Shown here piece by piece: positions 58,721 to 64,000 of a DNA stretch of 64,000 bases. The notes beneath the pieces were generated by a model that saw only the letters and a list, made by a program, of their open reading frames with translations, ran no database searches and was not told where the DNA came from. The stretch's first letter is position 1; each line of letters begins with the position of its first letter. Made by a program: the position numbers and the translations under genes. The DNA is from CAKRJP01 sp963658085 (GTDB taxonomy: Bacteria > Bacillota > Clostridia > Lachnospirales > Lachnospiraceae). The DNA lies in NCBI GenBank assembly GCA_963658085.1, contig CAVKOU010000003.1, positions 66,866 through 130,865 on the forward strand. Reading direction: 5' to 3'.

Positions 58721-59329
58721 CTATTCCACTCCGGTTTCCAGTATTTTTGTCATCTTTCCTCTGATTCTCTGGAGTGCATTATCCACAGTCTTATCACTTT
58801 TATCCAAAAGTTTTCCAATGGTTCTGTAATCAAATCCCGAAACATGCAGATACAGCACTTTTTTCTCCAATGCACTTAAAGATTCCTGTAATTTGTTTTC
58901 CAAAACTTCCGCATGCTCCTGGCTGATAAAAAGTTCCTCCGGATTACTCTCCCCTACCGCTTCCATTTGATCGATAAGCTGCCCCTGATCCTCATCCTTC
59001 TCATAAAGGGAAATATAAGAATTTAAAGGGGAATGCTTTTTTCTATTGGAAGCTTCAATAGCAGAGTACATCTGCCTTGTAATACACAACCTTGCAAAGC
59101 TATAAAAGGATGCTTCCTTCTCTGTATTATAATCCCGAACAGCTTTAAATAGGCCAATCATGCCCTCCTGGATCAAATCGTCATTCTCTCCTCCCAAAAG
59201 GAACATAGCATTGGCCTCTTTCCGTACCAAATTCTTATATTTTTCCATGAGATAATCCACGACCTGCTTATCCCCTTCCCGGTACTTACAGATCAACTGT
59301 TCATCTGTCATATCTTCATATGATGTCAT
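58721..59329 (-). CDS. sigH: RNA polymerase sigma factor SigH
   Basis: Transition-phase/early sporulation sigma factor. 202 residues: region 2 with DDLIQEGMIGLFKAVRDYN and FYSFARLCITRQMYSAI, region 4 with SALEKKVLYLHVSGFDYRTIGKLLDKSDKTVDNALQRIRGK. Position downstream of rlmB matches B. subtilis sigH. SD GGAAAG in the rlmB 3' end, two-base gap, so coupled translation is likely. Confidence 0.95.
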   Translation of the reverse strand: MTSYEDMTDEQLICKYREGDKQVVDYLMEKYKNLVRKEANAMFLLGGENDDLIQEGMIGLFKAVRDYNTEKEASFYSFARLCITRQMYSAIEASNRKKHSPLNSYISLYEKDEDQGQLIDQMEAVGESNPEELFISQEHAEVLENKLQESLSALEKKVLYLHVSGFDYRTIGKLLDKSDKTVDNALQRIRGKMTKILETGVE

Positions 59330-59331
59330 GA

Positions 59332-60126
59332 TTACTTTCCTAATCTTTGTCTTACAATCTCGTAGGATAATACTCCTGCCGCAACAGAAGCATTCAAGGA
59401 ATCAATATCTCCTTTCATAGGAATACTGGCTACAAAATCACAGGATTCCTTCACCAGTCTGCTGACTCCCTCTCCCTCATTGCCAATCACCAAACCAATG
59501 GATCCCTTCAAATCCAAATCATACATGGGGGTTCCACCCATATCCGCACATACGAACCACAGGCCTCTCTCCTTAAGCTCTTCCATGGTCTTTACCAGAT
59601 TGGTAACCTTTGCTACCGGCGTATAATTTAGGGCTCCTGCCGATGTTTTAGCCACAGTAGCAGTAAGACCCACTGCTCGTCTCTTAGGAATAATCACTCC
59701 ATGAGCACCTGCCAGATTAGCGGTACGGATAATAGCTCCAAGGTTATGAGGATCCTCAATGTTGTCTAAGAGAATCAAAAACGGAGATTCTCCTTTCTTT
59801 TCTGCCAGTGCAAACATATCCTCTATATCGCTATACTCATAGGCCGCCGCAAAGGCGATGACTCCCTGATGATGTCCTGTCTCAGACAGCTGACTAAGTC
59901 TTTCTTTTGCCACAAATTGCAATAGCGTATCATGCTTTTTTGCTTCTCGAACAATAGTACGCACCGGACCATCCTGGCATCCATCTAAAACAAAAAGTTT
60001 ATCGATGGGTCTGCCGGAACGAAAGGCCTCCAAAACGGCATTTCTTCCTTCTATGAGATTTTCATTCACATGCTCCGGCTTATAATTTTTATTCTTTTCC
60101 TTTGCCTCTTTATGGTCTCTAGCCAT
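59332..60126 (-). CDS. rlmB: 23S rRNA (guanosine-2'-O)-methyltransferase RlmB-type
   Basis: SpoU/TrmH SPOUT methyltransferase. 264 residues: a Lys-rich N-terminal tail, NLIEGRNAVLEAFRSG substrate domain, then the motifs ILLDNIEDPHNLGAIIRTANLAGA (1), GLVIGNEGEGVSRL (2) and IPMKGDIDSLNASVAAGVLSYE (3). Target site inferred from family. Upstream of sigH, downstream of mrnC. Confidence 0.93.
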   Translation of the reverse strand: MARDHKEAKEKNKNYKPEHVNENLIEGRNAVLEAFRSGRPIDKLFVLDGCQDGPVRTIVREAKKHDTLLQFVAKERLSQLSETGHHQGVIAFAAAYEYSDIEDMFALAEKKGESPFLILLDNIEDPHNLGAIIRTANLAGAHGVIIPKRRAVGLTATVAKTSAGALNYTPVAKVTNLVKTMEELKERGLWFVCADMGGTPMYDLDLKGSIGLVIGNEGEGVSRLVKESCDFVASIPMKGDIDSLNASVAAGVLSYEIVRQRLGK

Positions 60127-60211
60127 GGCTTCTCCTATCTTTTAAATAACTATTTCTTACTTATTTTCTATTCTTGTCTATGTTTCTATCGTTAACTTCG
60201 ATTTTAATTTA

Positions 60212-60664
60212 TCAGTCTTCTTTTTGAGAATTTAAACTATCTAGTCCAATCTTCACAAGGTCAAACATTCGTTTATAGTCCTTCTTCAGATAGAGATATC
60301 CCATCAATGCCTCAAATCCCGTAGCTCTTCGATAATCCGTCACCGATTGATTTTTGGCAGGAGATACACTTTTCGCATTGCGCCCTCTTTTGTAAATTCC
60401 GTGTTCTTCCTCAGTCAAATGCTCCTGGATTTTTCGCATCATCAAAGACTGGGCAGAAGCCTGCACCAGGGTGCTGGTCTTCTTATGAAGTTTTTGCACC
60501 GGTGCATTTCCTTTATTTATAACCATAGTTTTAATGATCAAATCATAAATACTATCCCCAATATAAGCCAGTGCTAAAGGGGAATAGGACTGAAGATCCA
60601 CCTCTTTTAAGTCTAATATTTCTTTTAAATAATCATCAAACTGCCAGCTTATGCTCTCGTCCAT
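60212..60664 (-). CDS. mrnC: Mini-ribonuclease III
   Basis: RNase III domain without dsRBD; matures 23S rRNA ends in Firmicutes. 150 residues: LALAYIGDSIYDLIIKTMVI with the catalytic acidic residue, HKKTSTLVQASAQS, RGRNAKSVSPAKNQSVTDYRRATGFEALMGYLYL (second acidic site; described here by its ends). The start overlaps cysS by 16 bases, the normal arrangement. Confidence 0.95.
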   Translation of the reverse strand: MDESISWQFDDYLKEILDLKEVDLQSYSPLALAYIGDSIYDLIIKTMVINKGNAPVQKLHKKTSTLVQASAQSLMMRKIQEHLTEEEHGIYKRGRNAKSVSPAKNQSVTDYRRATGFEALMGYLYLKKDYKRMFDLVKIGLDSLNSQKED

Positions 60665-62055
60665 TTTACTCCTTCACGGGTATCTTTAAGAACGATTCCC
60701 TTTTCTAATAATTCATCACGGATGGCGTCAGCTCTTGCAAAATCTTTTGCTTTTCTGGCTGCCTGTCTCTCTTCGATCAACTTCTCAATATCCTCATCTA
60801 AGACTTCTTCTTTCTTATCGATAATAAGACCCAGAACATCAGCCAGCTGAACCATACGATCAAAAAGTTTCTGTAAATATTCTTTGGAGCTTTCTGCCGC
60901 AACATTAGTATTGGCATATTTTACAAGATCGAAGATTGCCGCAATGGCATCTGCTGTATTAAAGTCATCTTCCATGGCACGTTCAAAATCTGCCACAAAA
61001 TCATCGGTCTTAGCAAAAGCTTCCGCCTCATCAGAGCTCATAGCCTCGTCCTTTGCGCTCTTCATAAGAAACTTCAAATTGTCAGCAGCATTTACAATGC
61101 GCTCCAAACCATTTTTAGAAGCCTCCATAAGCTCAGCGCTGAAATTCAGTGGGCTTCTGTAATGAGCACTCAGCATAAAGAAACGCAAAATCTGCAGATC
61201 ATACTGCTCACTGATTTCTCTAACGGTACGGAAATTTCCAAGAGACTTACTCATTTTGTGATTATCAATATTCAAGAAGGCATTGTGAAGCCAATATTTT
61301 GCAAATTCTTTTCCATTGGCAGCCTCACTCTGTGCAATCTCATTCTCGTGATGAGGGAATACCAGATCCTCACCACCGGCATGGATATCGATCTGCTCTC
61401 CCAGATATTTCTTAGACATTTCTGAACACTCGATATGCCAACCCGGACGTCCATCAGACCATGGAGACGGCCAGGAAGGTTCTCCCTCTTTCTTTGGTTT
61501 CCATAGAACGAAATCCAACGGATCTTCCTTCTCATCCTCGCCGGTTACCAAAAGAGATCTCTCGCCGGAACGCAAGTCATCTAAATTTTTATGAGACAAC
61601 TTTCCATAATCCTTAAACTGTCTGGTACGATAATATACAGTACCATTCTTCTCGTAAGCATAGCCCTTATCCATCAGGGTTTGAATCATGTTCACCATAC
61701 CGTCTATTTCTTCTGTAGCCAAAGGATTGGTAGTAGCAGGTTCAATATTCATGCCATCCATATCCTTCTTGCATTCTGCGATATAACGCTTAGAGATTTC
61801 CTCTGCACTTACGCCTTCTTCATTGGCTTTTTTGATAATCTTATCGTCTACATCTGTAAAATTAGATACGAAATTCACATCGTATCCTTTGTATTCAAAA
61901 TATCTGCGGACCGTGTCAAATACGATCATAGGTCTTGCATTTCCTATATGAATAAAGTTGTATACGGTAGGACCGCATACATACATCTTAACCTTACCTT
62001 CCTCTAAGGGTACAAATTCTTCTTTTGTCTTAGACATGGTATTGTATAATTTCAT
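60649..62055 (-). CDS. cysS: Cysteinyl-tRNA synthetase
   Basis: 468 residues from the ATG at 62055 (GGAGTAG upstream; the longer frame from 62082 is not supported). Zinc/HIGH region YVCGPTVYNFIHIGNARPMI, GEPSWPSPWSDGRPGWHIECS, ending in the KMSKS motif NHKMSKSLGNF. C-terminal helical tRNA-binding domain. Leads the cysS-mrnC-rlmB-sigH operon. Confidence 0.97.
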   Translation of the reverse strand: MKLYNTMSKTKEEFVPLEEGKVKMYVCGPTVYNFIHIGNARPMIVFDTVRRYFEYKGYDVNFVSNFTDVDDKIIKKANEEGVSAEEISKRYIAECKKDMDGMNIEPATTNPLATEEIDGMVNMIQTLMDKGYAYEKNGTVYYRTRQFKDYGKLSHKNLDDLRSGERSLLVTGEDEKEDPLDFVLWKPKKEGEPSWPSPWSDGRPGWHIECSEMSKKYLGEQIDIHAGGEDLVFPHHENEIAQSEAANGKEFAKYWLHNAFLNIDNHKMSKSLGNFRTVREISEQYDLQILRFFMLSAHYRSPLNFSAELMEASKNGLERIVNAADNLKFLMKSAKDEAMSSDEAEAFAKTDDFVADFERAMEDDFNTADAIAAIFDLVKYANTNVAAESSKEYLQKLFDRMVQLADVLGLIIDKKEEVLDEDIEKLIEERQAARKAKDFARADAIRDELLEKGIVLKDTREGVKWTRA

Positions 62056-62141
62056 CGCTTTTCTACTCCTATCTGTATCCATATCATATAGTGATGATAT
62101 TAGGGGATATTCTTTCTTTTGTCAACTTTATAAGCCGTGAT

Positions 62142-63158
62142 CTATACCAGCTCATTGATGCAAATATTATTTAATGGAATGATTTTTTCAAGTTCTCCCT
62201 GCAGCCGTTTCGTCATCTTCACATTTTCTTGTTCTTGATTGCAAAGCTCTTTAACGCTCTTCACTCCAAAAAGAAGTTCTGCAAGAGCTCCTACATTCAG
62301 GGTTCCCTCGCTATTTTTCTCTAGTCCGTCCATTAGTAAAACACCGGAAAACTCTGTTCCTGTAATCGTAAGGCAACAATTATTTTCAGGAATCAGAGGA
62401 TCAACTACAGTAAAACACGCTGCCGTTAATGTTTTTAATTTCATGGACATAAGCATCCTCTTTACATCCACAATGCGGATCATAATAAGAGGATTCACCT
62501 GATCTTCCTCTGTATTTTCCGGATAATAATAGGCGAGTCCCGCAATATTTCCACCTTCTCGCTTTATATAAATCTTTCCATTATCCGCATGGTACTGTTT
62601 TAATTGCTTCTTATGATATGCCTCATCTCGCAGGGTATATATCTGAAAATATTTCTTTAAATATTCTGTCTCCCAGGAAGCCACCTCTCCACAAAGCTCT
62701 GTAGTCAACTCCTCGTATCCCTCAGCAGACAAATTCTCATCCTGTGAAATCTTTGGAACATTCTGCTGATAGACGGTACGAAAATCAAAAGGAAGATAAA
62801 TCTCTTCCTTTGCAGGCATTAGATAAGTAAAAGGCTTTCCTGATTCATACATGTCTTTTAAAGCTTCTTTTAGAAGAGCCCTCATATAGCCCCTTTTCCT
62901 TTCCTCCGGTTTTGTAGCCACAGCCACAATATAATTCAGGGAATTCACTTCCCCATTAAGGACAAGGTCATAGGGATTTAGATGCAACATAGCCAAAAGT
63001 TCTCCCTCTTCTTCCACGACATAAATTTCGTTATCCTTTGCAACCTCTTCATAATAGTAATCTACAAAAGCCTCGCTATCCTCCTTAAAACAAGTTTCAT
63101 AAAGCGGACGGCTTTTTATTTTCTCATCCTGTGATAGTTTTTTTATCGTAATATCCAC
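62142..63158 (-). CDS. GNAT acetyltransferase, Eis-like two-domain type
   Basis: 338 residues. N-terminal GNAT domain with the acetyl-CoA loop VAVATKPEERKRGYMRALLKEAL (about 79-100) and a second GNAT-like region; the C-terminal part (from about 225, IRIVDVKRMLMSMKL) resembles the sterol-carrier-like domain of Eis proteins. Eis enzymes acetylate amines such as lysines or aminoglycosides; the substrate here is unknown. Start GTG at 63158 with GGATGGAG. Lies between ispF and cysS. Confidence 0.8.
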   Translation of the reverse strand: MDITIKKLSQDEKIKSRPLYETCFKEDSEAFVDYYYEEVAKDNEIYVVEEEGELLAMLHLNPYDLVLNGEVNSLNYIVAVATKPEERKRGYMRALLKEALKDMYESGKPFTYLMPAKEEIYLPFDFRTVYQQNVPKISQDENLSAEGYEELTTELCGEVASWETEYLKKYFQIYTLRDEAYHKKQLKQYHADNGKIYIKREGGNIAGLAYYYPENTEEDQVNPLIMIRIVDVKRMLMSMKLKTLTAACFTVVDPLIPENNCCLTITGTEFSGVLLMDGLEKNSEGTLNVGALAELLFGVKSVKELCNQEQENVKMTKRLQGELEKIIPLNNICINELV

Positions 63159-63224
63159 TGTATGTACTCCATCCTTTTCCTTACGGTCCTACTCTCAGTT
63201 TTGACCAAAAGTGTACCTTCACAC

Positions 63225-63773
63225 TTACTGTAATTTTCTGCAGCCGCCACAGCCCCGGCAACCTGCCCCGGCCTCTACATCCACAGCGTAACTGTAATTT
63301 GTGATTCTATCTAAGCATGCTATGGCCTGGGAGGAAATACCCTCACCGGAACCGGTAAATCCAAGTCCCTCTTCTGTTGTTGCCTTAATATTCACTTGAT
63401 CGACATCAATACGAAGAGCCTTTGCAACATTTTCTCGCATGGCAGGAATATGAGGTGCCATCTTTGGCTTTTGAGCAATAATCGTGGCATCCACATTTTC
63501 AATGACATAAAGCTTCTCTTCGATCAAATCCCTGACATGCTCCAACAACTTCATGCTGGAAGCCCCTTTGTAGGCAGGATCCGTATCCGGAAAATGCTTT
63601 CCAATATCTCCTAATGCAGCGGCTCCAAGCAATGCATCCATAATAGCATGCAAAAGAACGTCTGCATCCGAGTGTCCCAAAAGTCCCTTCTCATAAGGTA
63701 TGGTAACACCGCCCAAAATCAAATCTCTGTCTTCTACTAATTTATGTACGTCGTATCCTAAACCAACTCTCAT
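63225..63773 (-). CDS. ispF: 2-C-methyl-D-erythritol 2,4-cyclodiphosphate synthase with Cys-rich tail
   Basis: Fifth step of the MEP isoprenoid pathway. 182 residues: RVGLGYDVHKL (metal Asp8 and His10), LLGHSDADVLLHAIMDALLGA (His), and KATTEEGLGFTGSGEGISSQA. Usual IspF length is near 158; here a C-terminal extension ends in CRGCGGCRKLQ with three clustered Cys. SD CAGGTG. The MEP pathway also needs DXS, and a divergent DXS homologue is present at 2005. Confidence 0.95.
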   Translation of the reverse strand: MRVGLGYDVHKLVEDRDLILGGVTIPYEKGLLGHSDADVLLHAIMDALLGAAALGDIGKHFPDTDPAYKGASSMKLLEHVRDLIEEKLYVIENVDATIIAQKPKMAPHIPAMRENVAKALRIDVDQVNIKATTEEGLGFTGSGEGISSQAIACLDRITNYSYAVDVEAGAGCRGCGGCRKLQ

Positions 63774-63857
63774 ATATATTCACCTGCTGTAATCTTTTTT
63801 CTCGGGTTACGTCTTTTAGTATTCTAACATAATTTTTCAAAAAATTCAAAAAATATG

Positions 63858-63887
63858 TTGACAAGCGACAACTTGTGATTATATAAT
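63858..63887 (+). promoter_or_regulatory. Promoter of tRNA-Val
   Basis: -35 TTGACA (63858-63863), 18-base spacer, -10 TATAAT (63882-63887), 38 bases before the tRNA. Divergent from ispF. Confidence 0.85.
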
Positions 63888-63925
63888 AGCAAAGCAGGTT
63901 CGGTACAGAACATTGCAAAATATAT

Positions 63926-63998
63926 GGGATCATAGCTCAGCTGGGAGAGCACCTGCCTTACAAGCAGGGGGTCATAGGTTCGAGCCCTATTGGTCCCA
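63926..63998 (+). tRNA. tRNA-Val (anticodon TAC)
   Basis: Acceptor GGGATCA/TGGTCCC (one G-U), D-loop GCTCAGCTGGGAGAGC, anticodon loop CTTACAA (anticodon TAC, reading GUA), T-loop TTCGAGC. 73 bases with discriminator A. The window ends two bases later; more tRNAs may follow. Confidence 0.96.
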
Positions 63999-64000
63999 TT

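Noticed and set aside
63742..63933. 63-residue minus-strand frame upstream of ispF
   Set aside because: It overlaps the ispF start and the tRNA-Val promoter, with no SD or family pattern.
1..64000. CRISPR array, prophage, integrase or rRNA genes
   Set aside because: No regularly spaced repeats, cas genes, phage structural genes, integrases or rRNA sequence were seen in the window.

Overview
The window is low-GC chromosomal DNA from an anaerobic, spore-forming member of the Clostridia, most likely a Lachnospiraceae relative. The evidence is the gene order ylxM-ffh-rpsP-khpA-rimM-trmD-rplS-lepB-rbgA-lepB-rnhB-yraN and the block ispF/cysS-mrnC-rlmB-sigH. T-box control, ChW cell-surface repeats, FabK-type fatty-acid synthesis and clostridial SD/promoter signals agree with this. 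Nearly all genes are on the minus strand. A run of 10 Ns at 31348-31357 with duplicated flanks shows that the sequence is a scaffold of joined contigs.

Layout. 1-1835: fatty-acid synthesis (fabH, acpP, edge-truncated fabK). 2005-4441: a divergent DXS-like enzyme, a DUF3006-type small protein and YccF. 4559-6706: tRNA-Leu, a decayed IS256-type transposase fragment and an uncharacterised two-gene operon whose second product has kinase-like catalytic motifs. 6753-13728: lysA with a TrmB-type regulator, a left-handed beta-helix acyltransferase, topB and ppk. 13936-21259: asd, argH, queH, a P5C-type dehydrogenase, an NlpC/P60 cell-wall hydrolase and tRNA-Thr(CGT). 21309-30405: mscS, pgeF and the large translation/secretion operon. 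30582-37036: a DnaJ-domain protein, hotdog thioesterase, TruA-like protein with an altered catalytic residue, patatin, YkpA/YbiT-type ABC-F ATPase, histidine phosphatase and luxS. 37180-38521: the infC-rpmI-rplT operon with a leader attenuator and an AUU start. 38529-43179: degV, dut and a tryptophan-type ABC transporter under a Trp T-box. 43234-51430: folD, fchA, MATE exporter, a secreted papain-like protease with six ChW repeats, metA (acetyl type) and an AI-2E-family permease. 51634-58387: SEC-C protein, two small proteins, purA, cls, a YtxH-like acidic protein and glnS. 58561-63998: tRNA-Thr(GGT), sigH, rlmB, mrnC, cysS, an Eis-like acetyltransferase, ispF and tRNA-Val(TAC).

Most of the window is conserved housekeeping DNA. 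The less ordinary items are: the kinase-like pair next to tRNA-Leu; three enzymes with altered active sites (the DXS paralogue, the TruA-like protein with Glu for the catalytic Asp, and the ABC-F protein whose lesions all fall in one composite ATP site); the infC attenuator; the Trp T-box transporter; the duplicated ChW triplet; and two small genes (57 aa each) read directly from the sequence. All functions come from motif and context recognition by eye; no database search was possible.
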